Shown: positions 36,388-44,277 of the stretch, piece after piece
Numbering within the stretch: position 1 is the first letter of the stretch
Layout of the letters: every line of letters starts with the position of its first letter
Origin: Parasediminibacterium sp051861445
GTDB taxonomy: Bacteria > Bacteroidota > Bacteroidia > Chitinophagales > Chitinophagaceae
Assembly: GCA_051861445.1 (NCBI GenBank)
Contig: JBHYCS010000003.1
Coordinates: 124,001 to 188,000 of the forward strand
Length of the DNA: 64,000 bases
Reading direction: 5' to 3'
The notes under the pieces: model-generated
Told to the model about the DNA's origin: nothing
Database searches by the model: none
Seen by the model: the letters and a program-made list of their open reading frames with translations, nothing else
Position numbers and translations under genes: made by a program

Positions 36388-37265
36388 GCAATATTAAATT
36401 ATTTGAAAGCAAACAAGTAAGAACCCATTGGGATGCAGCAAAAGAAACATGGTATTTCTCAGTAATTGATGTGATTGAAATTCTTACAGGCAGCAGTATT
36501 CCAAAACGTTATTGGAGCGATTTGAAAAAGAAGCTGACCAAGGAGGGAAGTCAGTTGTACGAAAATATCGTACAACTGAAATTTGAAGCTGCTGATGGTA
36601 AAAAGTATGCTACAGACTGCCTAGATACACCTAATTTATTGAGGCTTATTCAATCCATTCCTTCTCCCAAAGCAGAACCCTTTAAGCAATGGCTGGCAAA
36701 AGTTGGCTATGAAAGAATGCAGGAAATTCAAGATCCTGAAATGAGTTTGGATAGAGCTAGAGAAAATTGGCAAAAATTGGGCAGAAGTGAAAAATGGATT
36801 CAGCAGAGAATGACTGGTCAGGAAATACCTTTGGTATTCAGCAATACCAATAAAATCAATAAATATATACATTGCTAAACTAGAAATAAGTTAACTGATT
36901 ATTGGAAAGAAAGTGGTGTAGAAAAGTCAGACGAATTTGCATTCTTAACCAATATTATTCATCAAGAGTGGACTGGTTTAACGGTGAAAAAGCACAAAGA
37001 TTTAAAAGGCTTGAAATCTCAAAATTTAAGAGATCACATGAGTGAAGCTGAATTGATTTTTACAGCTTTAGCAGAACTTTCAACACGCCAAATTGCTGAG
37101 ACAGAAAAAGCAAAAGGTGTAAAGCAAAATGCAATAGCAGGCAAAAAAGGTGGAAAAATTGCTAAAGACGCAAGATTGGCATTGGAGCAAAAAACAGGTA
37201 AGCATGTAATTACAAATGAAAATTTTTTACCAACATCAAAGGGTAATAAAAAGCTAGATAATTAG
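36384..37265 (+). pseudogene. Bro-N domain (phage antirepressor-like) protein, interrupted by an in-frame stop insertion
   Basis: The first 147 codons encode a BRO family N-terminal domain (WYFSVIDVIEILTGSSIPKR, KYATDCLDTPNLLRLIQSI, SPKAEPFKQWLAKVGYERMQEIQDPE). The family's C-terminal half continues in the same frame from 36879 (LTDYWKESGVEK..., KGLKSQNLRDHMSEAELIF, AGKKGGKIAKDAR). Between them lie 54 extra bases (36825-36878) ending in TAA. Without them the reading frame is complete, about 275 codons. As it stands, translation would stop after 164 residues. Bro-N proteins are found in phages and as chromosomal accessory genes; function is uncertain. The 53-bp rmuC repeats flank the gene. Confidence 0.8.
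36825..36878 (+). other. 54-bp in-frame insertion with hairpin and stop
   Basis: This segment has no counterpart in the Bro-N family pattern I recall. It holds a perfect 8-bp hairpin, TTGGTATT (36831-36838), loop CAGC, AATACCAA (36843-36850), then an AT-rich part ending in TAA. Length is a multiple of three and both edges carry AA, so frame is kept on either side. Confidence 0.7.
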
Positions 37266-37269
37266 AACT

Positions 37270-38775
37270 ATGGAAATCAATTTCACTTTACTTATAGTCA
37301 TTGCCATTCTCCTAATCATTAACATCATTCTTACTTTAAAAGCAAGTAAGAAAGAAACAGGCAATGAATTAATAGAAATAAAATCTACGCTTAGCATGCT
37401 TTCTGCTCTTTTAAAAAATACAGAGCAAAACCTAAAAAACGAATTTGTAATTAACCGAAAAGAAAGTGCAGAAACAGCCGTTGGATTAAGAACAGAAATT
37501 GGTCATCAACTCAATCAATTTACTCAAACATTTGCTTTACAATTGGGAAAACTTACCCAATCGAACGATGAAAGATTAGAAGCTATTCGTAAAACTTTTG
37601 AAGAAAAATTAATTGCTTTTCAAACCAATATCGATTTAAATTATAAACAAAATAGAAAAGAATTAAAAGAGAATTTAGACGCATTTAAATTAGAATTAAA
37701 TGATGCTTTGAAAGATTATAAAGAACGCTTGAAAGAATTGTTTTTTGAATTCGAAAAAAATCAAGTATTACAAAGCAATAACAACACCGAAAAAATGGCG
37801 GCATTAAAATTATCGCTTGAAACATCGGTAAAAACTTTGCAAGAAAGTAATGAAAAACGCTTGGAAGAAATGCGTAAAACGGTAGATGAAAAACTTAACG
37901 AAACATTGGAAAAACGTTTAGGAGAATCGTTTAAACAAGTAAGTGACCGACTTGAAGCAGTGCATAAAGGTTTGGGAGAAATGCAAACTTTGGCAGTGAG
38001 TGTTGGCGATTTAAAAAAGGTGATGAATAATGTAAAATCAAGAGGTGTTTTGGGCGAATATCAACTACAAAATATTATTGAAGATTTGCTTACTAATGAA
38101 CAGTATGAAAAGAATGTAAAAACAAAAGTTGGCAGCGGTGCTTTGGTAGAATTTGCCATTAAAATGCCACATGGTAATAACCTTGAAAAAACTTTATGGC
38201 TACCGATAGATTCTAAATTTCCGAAAGAAGATTACGAGGCATTAATAGAAGCTTATGAACATGCCAACACAGAAAAGATTGAAGAGTTTAGAAAAGCATT
38301 TATCAACGGCATTAAAAAGAATGCTAGAGACATTAAAGAAAAATACATCGATCCTCCAAATACTACTGAATATGGAATTATGTTTTTACCGTATGAAAGT
38401 TTGTTTGGTGAAGTATTACGTGTGCCTGGTTTGTTTGAACAATTACAAAGAGATTATAAAATAACCATTACTGGTCCAACCACTTTAAGTGCTTTATTAA
38501 ATAGCTTACAAATGGGCTTTAGAACTTTGGCTATTGAAAAGCGTAGCAGTGAAGTTTGGGATTTATTAGGTGCTGTTAAAACAGAATTTACTCAGTTTGG
38601 TGATGTATTGGCAAAAACAAAAAAGAAATTAATTGAAGCTACCAATGTAATTGATACATCGGAAATAAGAACTAGAGCTATTGAACGTAAATTGAGAAAT
38701 GTACAAGAACTACCTGCAAACGAAACCAAAATTATTTTCGACAACAATGATGTAGAAGAAGAAACAAACAGTTAA
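37270..38775 (+). CDS. rmuC: DNA recombination protein RmuC
   Basis: A 501-residue protein: one N-terminal membrane anchor (residues 5-23), a long coiled coil (about 30-240), then the RmuC domain with RGVLGEYQLQNIIEDLLTNEQYEKN, LPIDSKFPKEDYEAL, and GIMFLPYESLFGEVL. RmuC limits inversions and other rearrangements and has a PD-(D/E)xK-like core. Complete and normal in length. A partial copy of its 5' end lies about 1 kb upstream at 36296. Confidence 0.95.
   Translation: MEINFTLLIVIAILLIINIILTLKASKKETGNELIEIKSTLSMLSALLKNTEQNLKNEFVINRKESAETAVGLRTEIGHQLNQFTQTFALQLGKLTQSNDERLEAIRKTFEEKLIAFQTNIDLNYKQNRKELKENLDAFKLELNDALKDYKERLKELFFEFEKNQVLQSNNNTEKMAALKLSLETSVKTLQESNEKRLEEMRKTVDEKLNETLEKRLGESFKQVSDRLEAVHKGLGEMQTLAVSVGDLKKVMNNVKSRGVLGEYQLQNIIEDLLTNEQYEKNVKTKVGSGALVEFAIKMPHGNNLEKTLWLPIDSKFPKEDYEALIEAYEHANTEKIEEFRKAFINGIKKNARDIKEKYIDPPNTTEYGIMFLPYESLFGEVLRVPGLFEQLQRDYKITITGPTTLSALLNSLQMGFRTLAIEKRSSEVWDLLGAVKTEFTQFGDVLAKTKKKLIEATNVIDTSEIRTRAIERKLRNVQELPANETKIIFDNNDVEEETNS
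37307..37359 (+). repeat. 53-bp direct repeat, copy 2 (inside rmuC)
   Basis: The functional copy: it encodes the end of the RmuC membrane anchor and the following lysines. Identical to 36296-36348. Confidence 0.9.
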
Positions 38776-38781
38776 GCTAAA

Positions 38782-39483
38782 CTATTTGAAAACACTATCG
38801 TTTACACCTTTATTTACAATATAGTTGCTGTAGGTAATTTCTACTCTACCTTTTTTGTTTTTCAGTTTTTGGGCTTCTGTTTGTGGTTTTTCGGCATCAT
38901 CAAATTCTAGTGTAATACCTTTTGGTAATTTATAATCTTTGGTGTTAAAACTAAATACTACTTTATCTGGCAAACCAAAATTGGCAAATTGTCCATAGCT
39001 CATTTCAATATCGTAAGTGCCATTTTCTTTGGTAGTTGTAGTAGATTTTTTTACCAATAAATTGGCTTCATCAATATACATAGTCGTAAGCACCACATCG
39101 CTGTTTTCGTTGGTAGGCAACAACTTTACAATTTTTACTTTTACATTGTTTAATACCGTTTCTCCAGAAAAAATAGCCACATAATCATTGGTTCCAACAA
39201 TGCTATTCATATTTACAGAAATACCACCTTTTGGCAACAACGAAATTCCACCTTCTTTTTTTAAACGAAATTTATTCGGCTTTTTAAAATATACTTTTAC
39301 CCTACCTAAAGGAGCTTTAATAAAAGCAACATCGGTTTTCATTTTACCATCGGCTTCATAATCGTTTACCAAATCTAACTTGGCTTTTACTTTAGCTACC
39401 AACGCATTCATATCTTGACCAAAAACACTTGTTTGCAGTACAATAATTAACGCAACAAGGCTAACACATTTATAAATTTTCAT
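38782..39483 (-). CDS. LolA-like / outer-membrane lipoprotein-sorting family protein
   Basis: A 233-residue periplasmic protein with a signal peptide ending at VFGQ. The mature part starts NALVAKVKAKLDLVNDYEADGKMKTDV and continues GRVKVYFKKPNKFRLKKEG, the pattern of the LolA/LolB/RseB-type half-barrel, which binds lipids or lipoproteins. It is the last gene of a set with an ABC permease and ATPase (15 bases between), so it may work with that exporter. The true LolA of the organism may be elsewhere. Confidence 0.75.
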   Translation of the reverse strand: MKIYKCVSLVALIIVLQTSVFGQDMNALVAKVKAKLDLVNDYEADGKMKTDVAFIKAPLGRVKVYFKKPNKFRLKKEGGISLLPKGGISVNMNSIVGTNDYVAIFSGETVLNNVKVKIVKLLPTNENSDVVLTTMYIDEANLLVKKSTTTTKENGTYDIEMSYGQFANFGLPDKVVFSFNTKDYKLPKGITLEFDDAEKPQTEAQKLKNKKGRVEITYSNYIVNKGVNDSVFK

Positions 39484-39498
39484 TCGTTCAATTATTAA

Positions 39499-40374
39499 TC
39501 AACTTAAAATATCTTTCTTTTTAAACACCAAAATAGCAGCAGTTACAAAACCAACAATATGTAATAACAATACCAATATAGAGTTTACAATTTTTTCTGG
39601 TTTTTGAATAGAGCCAATAATGGCTTCGTTATTTTCTGTTACTTGAATATCAAAAAACTCTTTCCAATCGTTCATATGTGTGGTAAACAAATAAGGCTTA
39701 ATGGCATTGAAAATAGGAATATTTAAAGTGCTTAAAATGGTAAAAAAAATAATTACACTCATCGTAGCAACAATTGGCCCAATTGAGTTTTCGGCAAAAA
39801 CGGAAAGCAAAAATCCCAATGCAGCAACAGTAAGCATTGCAACAGCAGCAAAACAAAATGCACCAACATAACGCCAAAAAATATCTCCATTTTTTAGTAA
39901 CACCACATAACTACTTTTCATTAAAAACAAATCATCAGTTCCAAAAATATACATGCTCACAAACAGTGCTAAAATGGCTAACCAAACCAATAGCAATAAC
40001 GTATACACAGATGAAGCAATAAATTTTGCCAACATAAATTGTGTTCTACTAATGGGCTTTGTAAGCATAATACGTAGTGTACCCATATTGGCTTCTCCAC
40101 TAATCATGTCTGCAGCAATTAAGGCAATTAATAAGGGAACATGCACCAATAATAGTTGCAACATGATATAGCAAACCAAATAACCATTTAATATATTTCC
40201 TTCAATAGTAATGGATGATGATAAGTCTTTCATCATAAAATCTGCATAGGTTTTTCCATCCATTTTTAATCCAAATTGGATAATGGTAATTAAAGAAAAA
40301 ACGGCTGCAAAAGCAATGTAGGTTCTTGGCCTACGAAAAATTTTATATAACTCAATTTGTATAAGTTTGTACAT
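39499..40374 (-). CDS. ABC-2 type transporter permease
   Basis: A 291-residue inner-membrane protein with six hydrophobic helices. It opens with LIQIELYKIFRRPRTYIAF and has AADMISGEANMGTLRIMLTKPISRTQF, the cytoplasmic segment typical of ABC-2/NosY-type permeases. Overlaps the ATPase gene upstream by 23 bases, so the two surely form one transporter. Substrate unknown. Confidence 0.9.
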   Translation of the reverse strand: MYKLIQIELYKIFRRPRTYIAFAAVFSLITIIQFGLKMDGKTYADFMMKDLSSSITIEGNILNGYLVCYIMLQLLLVHVPLLIALIAADMISGEANMGTLRIMLTKPISRTQFMLAKFIASSVYTLLLLVWLAILALFVSMYIFGTDDLFLMKSSYVVLLKNGDIFWRYVGAFCFAAVAMLTVAALGFLLSVFAENSIGPIVATMSVIIFFTILSTLNIPIFNAIKPYLFTTHMNDWKEFFDIQVTENNEAIIGSIQKPEKIVNSILVLLLHIVGFVTAAILVFKKKDILS

Positions 40375-41287
40375 GTTGATTGCCTGATGTGATTTGTAAA
40401 AAATAATCTTCTAAACTATGTCTTGGCTGCAAAGAAAGCACTGCAATATCTAATGCTACCAAATCTTTGTGCAACTGAGGGATTTGGTGTTTGTGCAATT
40501 TTAGCAAAATACTTTGCTGCCTTTGTGGTTGTAAGTTTGATGCCCATTGGCTATTTTGCAATCGCAACAATGCATCGTTATTGTCTACAGCTGTAAGCTC
40601 TACAATTGTTTGAGATGGATCGAACAATTCGTTTGCTGCACCTTCAATTAATTTTTTGCCTTTATCAATAATTAATAAACGAGTAGCAACTTGCTCAATT
40701 TCACTCAATAAATGCGACGAAACCACTACTGTTTTTCCCATTTCTCTACTTAATCTTAAAATTAAATTCCGAATATCTGCAATGCCTTGAGGATCTAAAC
40801 CATTGGTGGGCTCGTCTAATACAATTAATTGAGGATTGTGTACCAAAGCAATAGCAATGCCTAAACGTTGCTTCATACCTTGAGAAAACGTTTTTACCGT
40901 ATCATTTGCTCTTTGTGCTAAACCAACCATTTCTAATTGATTCATAATTACGGTACTGTTTACCGTTATCCCACTCAATTTGGCAAACAATGCTACGTTT
41001 TGATAGGCAGATAAATATTTATATACATCTGGCTTTTCTACAACTGCACCTACTTGTTGTAAAATTTCTTTTCGGTGGGTTTTTAAATTCATTCCAAACA
41101 ACTCAATATTACCTGCTGTAGGTTCTATCAAGGTTAAAAGCATACGAATAGTGGTGCTTTTACCTGCACCATTTTGCCCTAAAAAACCATATACATCGCC
41201 TTTATTTACAGAAAAAGATAAATCATTAACGGCTGTAAAATTGTTGAACTGTTTGGTAAGACCAGAAACCTGAATTACTGATTGCAT
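40352..41287 (-). CDS. ABC transporter ATP-binding protein
   Basis: A 311-residue ATPase with Walker A GQNGAGKST, the signature FSQGMKQRLGIAIALVHNP, Walker B LIVLDEPTNGLDP and the switch His in VVSSHLLSEIE. It has a C-terminal extension of about 90 residues, as in CcmA/NatA-type exporters that pair with ABC-2 permeases. Drives the permease encoded just downstream. Confidence 0.95.
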   Translation of the reverse strand: MQSVIQVSGLTKQFNNFTAVNDLSFSVNKGDVYGFLGQNGAGKSTTIRMLLTLIEPTAGNIELFGMNLKTHRKEILQQVGAVVEKPDVYKYLSAYQNVALFAKLSGITVNSTVIMNQLEMVGLAQRANDTVKTFSQGMKQRLGIAIALVHNPQLIVLDEPTNGLDPQGIADIRNLILRLSREMGKTVVVSSHLLSEIEQVATRLLIIDKGKKLIEGAANELFDPSQTIVELTAVDNNDALLRLQNSQWASNLQPQRQQSILLKLHKHQIPQLHKDLVALDIAVLSLQPRHSLEDYFLQITSGNQHVQTYTN

Positions 41288-41395
41288 AATGATATAACAA
41301 TAAGTAACGAAGTTAGTTGAACAAAATGCAGGAAGATTGAAAAAAGAAAATATTATGAGAATAATAAGAATAAAAAAAGGAGGAAGAAGGAGCCT

Positions 41396-41680
41396 TTATA
41401 CTTTTAAATATTGCTGCAATGCTTTTACATAAGCTTCAAAAGCGGCAATACCTATTTCCGTGATTTTACAAGTAGTTTGAGGATAATTGTCTACAAATTT
41501 CTTTTCAACATCAATGTAATTTACTTCTTTTAATTTTTGAACTTGAACCGATAAATTACCAGCTGTAGCACCAGTTTTTTCTTTTATAAAAGTAAATTCT
41601 GCTTCCTTTACACTTATGAGTAAACTCATAATTGCTAAACGAAGTTGTGAATGTAATATCGGATCTAGTTCTTTAAACAT
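41396..41680 (-). CDS. Winged-helix transcriptional regulator (HTH_34-like)
   Basis: A 94-residue protein from the Met at 41680: ELDPILHSQLRLAIMSLLIS, then EAEFTFIKEKTGATAGNLSVQVQKLKEVNYIDVEKKF and TTCKITEIGIAAFEAYVKAL form a compact MarR/ArsR-like winged helix. The longer start at 41761 adds residues read from the neighbouring membrane gene and is rejected. Its start overlaps the end of the upstream membrane-protein gene by eight bases, so both are translated together; regulators of this type often control such membrane-protein clusters. Confidence 0.88.
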   Translation of the reverse strand: MFKELDPILHSQLRLAIMSLLISVKEAEFTFIKEKTGATAGNLSVQVQKLKEVNYIDVEKKFVDNYPQTTCKITEIGIAAFEAYVKALQQYLKV

Positions 41681-42362
41681 GTAAAGCTTTTTTTGCTTTA
41701 TTGTAGCGATTACGTAAAATAATTCCAGGAATAAACCAATTGCAAATACCAGCAAATCCACTCAATAAAGCATCATAAACAGAGCTTGTAAATAAAGATG
41801 CAATAAAAAAACCATAGCAAAATATGCCACCTACTATCATGGGTTTAAACTTACGAGCCAATCCAGTAACCAACGTTGGAAAAGCATAAATAATCATTAA
41901 TATAGAAGTAGCACTTAACACAAAGGGTTTCCAAGGTTTTACTTCACCGGTTAATGTATCTTTCTTTAGCAATTGTATATGATCTTTAGCAAGTAATTCA
42001 ACACTTGCATTTGGAACAGTATTCATATAAATTATTACTGCAAAAATACTAATTCCATAAACCACCCAAACTGCATCTAACACAGCTTGTTCGTGTGTTT
42101 TTACTATCTTATTTTTCTTTTCTTTTATGGCGATAAATATTTGTGGTATCAATGCCAAAAAAGTAAGAATCCAAACATCGAAACCAATGCTAAATTTCCA
42201 TGTGTATTGTGCAAAACTCATAATGCCACAAAAGCCCACAACAGCACCCCACAAAATAGCACTTGTACCATTTTCATGAAAGTGACTACCTTTTGCCTTC
42301 TGAATCATTTCTGTAATTAATCTCAGGCTTTCTTGCTGCGACAATTGCTTTTCATTATTCAT
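41673..42362 (-). CDS. Membrane protein of unknown function, paralogue A
   Basis: A 229-residue protein with five or six hydrophobic helices. It opens with the motif S-Q-Q-E-S-L-R-L-I-x-E-M-I-x-K-A-K, also found in the next gene (42394-42984), and both continue with a tryptophan-containing first helix (ILWGAVVGFCGIMSF). No known family assigned. Coupled to the downstream winged-helix regulator. Confidence 0.75.
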   Translation of the reverse strand: MNNEKQLSQQESLRLITEMIQKAKGSHFHENGTSAILWGAVVGFCGIMSFAQYTWKFSIGFDVWILTFLALIPQIFIAIKEKKNKIVKTHEQAVLDAVWVVYGISIFAVIIYMNTVPNASVELLAKDHIQLLKKDTLTGEVKPWKPFVLSATSILMIIYAFPTLVTGLARKFKPMIVGGIFCYGFFIASLFTSSVYDALLSGFAGICNWFIPGIILRNRYNKAKKALHV

Positions 42363-42393
42363 AAATAAATATTAATCGTATAGTAAAGTTGTA

Positions 42394-42984
42394 TTAGCCT
42401 TGTTTTTTGTATTGTATTTTTAATAAATGTCCTGGAATAATATAGCTACACAACAAGGCTGCTGCCAATATTAACAACTGATATTCGTATGTAAATTTTG
42501 AACACAATGCAGCAAGTATAAAATTGATTAATCCACCATATACCAAAGGCTTAAACTGTAATAATTTACCTGTTACATATGTTCCAATTGCATAAATTAA
42601 GATGTAATAAGGAAATGCGTTTTGCCAAGCTTTTGCTGCCGTAACATTTATAACCAACAATACCATAAAAGCAAAAGCCAAAGCCATCCAAAGATTTTGA
42701 TTGGCTACATCTACAAAGGTTTTGGTTACAATTTGTTTTGATTGTTTTGAACTATACCAACCAGAAATAATTCCACCAACAATCATTAAAAACCAAACAT
42801 AATAATGATGTGTATATTGAACTTGTATTAGCACAAACTGTGCAATACAGCAACTAAATACCAACCAACCCCAAAACAAGAAATAAAAGCTATTGTCTGC
42901 ATAAGCAAGCTTCGACTTTTCAATCATCGATTGAATAAGTTTTAAACTTTCTTGTGGAGAAAAATGTGGTTCTTTTTCAGTCAT
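42394..42984 (-). CDS. Membrane protein of unknown function, paralogue B
   Basis: A 196-residue protein from the Met at 42984, with five hydrophobic helices and the same N-terminal motif as paralogue A (SPQESLKLIQSMIEKSK) followed by FYFLFWGWLVFSCCIAQF. The longer start at 43134 runs through the neighbouring secreted-protein gene in another frame and is rejected. The two genes are a tandem duplication, separated by 31 bases. Confidence 0.75.
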   Translation of the reverse strand: MTEKEPHFSPQESLKLIQSMIEKSKLAYADNSFYFLFWGWLVFSCCIAQFVLIQVQYTHHYYVWFLMIVGGIISGWYSSKQSKQIVTKTFVDVANQNLWMALAFAFMVLLVINVTAAKAWQNAFPYYILIYAIGTYVTGKLLQFKPLVYGGLINFILAALCSKFTYEYQLLILAAALLCSYIIPGHLLKIQYKKQG

Positions 42985-43051
42985 TACAAAATCATTTATA
43001 AAAGTGAAAAGGTACAAAGCAACACTTTCTGTTACTTTGTACCCAAAAAAG

Positions 43052-43678
43052 TTATTTACAAGCAGCCAACATTTTTTCTGCCATTTCTTTTCCCCAATTT
43101 GGATGAAAAGGAGAAGCAGGTTTATAAGTTGCAAATAAAGCTACCGATTTTTCAAAAATGGGTTTTGCAACCGCTTTACCACCACCAAAATTTTCAGGTG
43201 TATTTATTACAGTCATTCCTTCTAAATAATAAATACGTGGATTATTGGCATCGGCTTTTTTGGCGTTTGCTAGTGCCGTTGTAGCAGCAGCTCCATAAGT
43301 TTGCCAACGAGCCATTGGGTCTACCATCATTTGCAACACTGCAATCTGTTGCTCTAAACAATACAAGTCTGCATTTTTCTCAATAGCCATTGCTTTCGAT
43401 AATAAGTCTTTACATTTTTCTGCAACCTTATCTTTATCAGCACTTGCATTCGACATTCCAGATTGATAATGCATTAATGCTGCATAATAATAAGGCAACC
43501 ACTGAGTTTTTTCTGCATCAGCCACTCTTTCAAAAAAAGAAGCGGCTTCGTTTCTTTCTGTTTCAGTTTTGGCTGCTTGCATTTGTTGCAAACCTCTACC
43601 CATTGCAGCTTCAAACTTAGATTGTGCATTTACTGTGAATGCAACGAATACACTAACGATAACAAGAATTTTTTTCAT
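43052..43678 (-). CDS. Exported helical (TPR-like) protein
   Basis: A 208-residue protein with signal peptide MKKILVIVSVFVAFTVNAQ. The mature part is alanine-rich and helical with TPR-like pairs (RNEAASFFERVADAEKTQWLPYYYAALMHYQSG, PRIYYLEGMTVINTPENFGGG). NTPENFGGGKAVAKPIFEKSVALF resembles the C-terminal signature of a family of Bacteroidota periplasmic tetratricopeptide-like proteins. Function unknown; sits upstream of the two membrane paralogues on the same strand. Confidence 0.78.
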   Translation of the reverse strand: MKKILVIVSVFVAFTVNAQSKFEAAMGRGLQQMQAAKTETERNEAASFFERVADAEKTQWLPYYYAALMHYQSGMSNASADKDKVAEKCKDLLSKAMAIEKNADLYCLEQQIAVLQMMVDPMARWQTYGAAATTALANAKKADANNPRIYYLEGMTVINTPENFGGGKAVAKPIFEKSVALFATYKPASPFHPNWGKEMAEKMLAACK

Positions 43679-43705
43679 TTTGAATTAATTTTAATTGATG
43701 AATGT

Positions 43706-43984
43706 TTATTTATTTTTTAGTTGTTCATACTCTTTTTCAATCATAGAAGCAGTATCTATTACATACAGTTTTAAAAAGCGGAATGTTAATCCAAATCCCC
43801 AAAAAAACATGATTATAGCAGGGGTAGGAATTCTAAAATCGAAGATTCTATTGTTACCCATATATCCACCGAGCCATAAAAACCATAGAAAAATATTTAC
43901 AATTACATAGCTCAATAATTGCTTTTTAAACTGTACTCTTTCAGTAGCCAATTGCATTAATGCATTTTGATGTTGCTGATTCAT
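43706..43984 (-). CDS. 2TM domain protein (second copy)
   Basis: A 92-residue protein with two helices: AFKKQLLSYVIVNIFLWFLW-like first helix and IIMFFWGFGLTFRFLKLYV second, ending in a short acidic coil SMIEKEYEQLKNK. This matches the 2TM domain family, in which two helices are joined by a short loop with W and P. It follows the sister gene by two bases; the pair is a tandem duplication. Confidence 0.85.
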   Translation of the reverse strand: MNQQHQNALMQLATERVQFKKQLLSYVIVNIFLWFLWLGGYMGNNRIFDFRIPTPAIIMFFWGFGLTFRFLKLYVIDTASMIEKEYEQLKNK

Positions 43985-43986
43985 TT

Positions 43987-44256
43987 CTATTTATTTTGAT
44001 TTTTTAAACGTTCGTATTCGCTTTCTGCACTAAAAATTTTATCGCCATGATACGCATGAAAATATTGAAAAGCCAACCCAACACCCCAACCTAATGCCGG
44101 CCAAATAGGCCAATAATAACCGTACTCTCCTGTTGTAAAAAACCAAATTGCATTTAGTAAAAGGTTTACAATCAAGTAGCTAGCTAAGCTTGTTTTAAAT
44201 GCAACTCTGGCTTTTGCTGTTTTCCAAAGTTGTTCGTCTTTTTGTTCTAGGTTCAT
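43987..44256 (-). CDS. 2TM domain protein (first copy)
   Basis: An 89-residue protein built like its neighbour: KARVAFKTSLASYLIVNLLL, a short loop with YYWPIWPALGWGVGLAFQYF, and the C-terminal ESEYERLKNQ. 2TM proteins are often near winged-helix or LytTR regulators in Bacteroidota; their function is not known. It follows the TonB receptor by 21 bases and is likely co-transcribed with it. Confidence 0.85.
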   Translation of the reverse strand: MNLEQKDEQLWKTAKARVAFKTSLASYLIVNLLLNAIWFFTTGEYGYYWPIWPALGWGVGLAFQYFHAYHGDKIFSAESEYERLKNQNK

Positions 44257-44277
44257 GACTTAATGATTTAGTATTTT

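Noticed and set aside
36825..36878. Programmed ribosome bypassing (as in T4 gene 60) over the 54-bp insert
   Set aside because: Bypassing needs matching take-off and landing codons; the codon before the insert is GAA and the triplet before the resumed frame is TAA, so they do not match. A plain inactivating insertion is simpler.
43052..43134. N-terminal extension of membrane paralogue B overlapping the TPR-like gene
   Set aside because: The sister protein starts just before the shared QESL motif, which corresponds to the Met at 42984.
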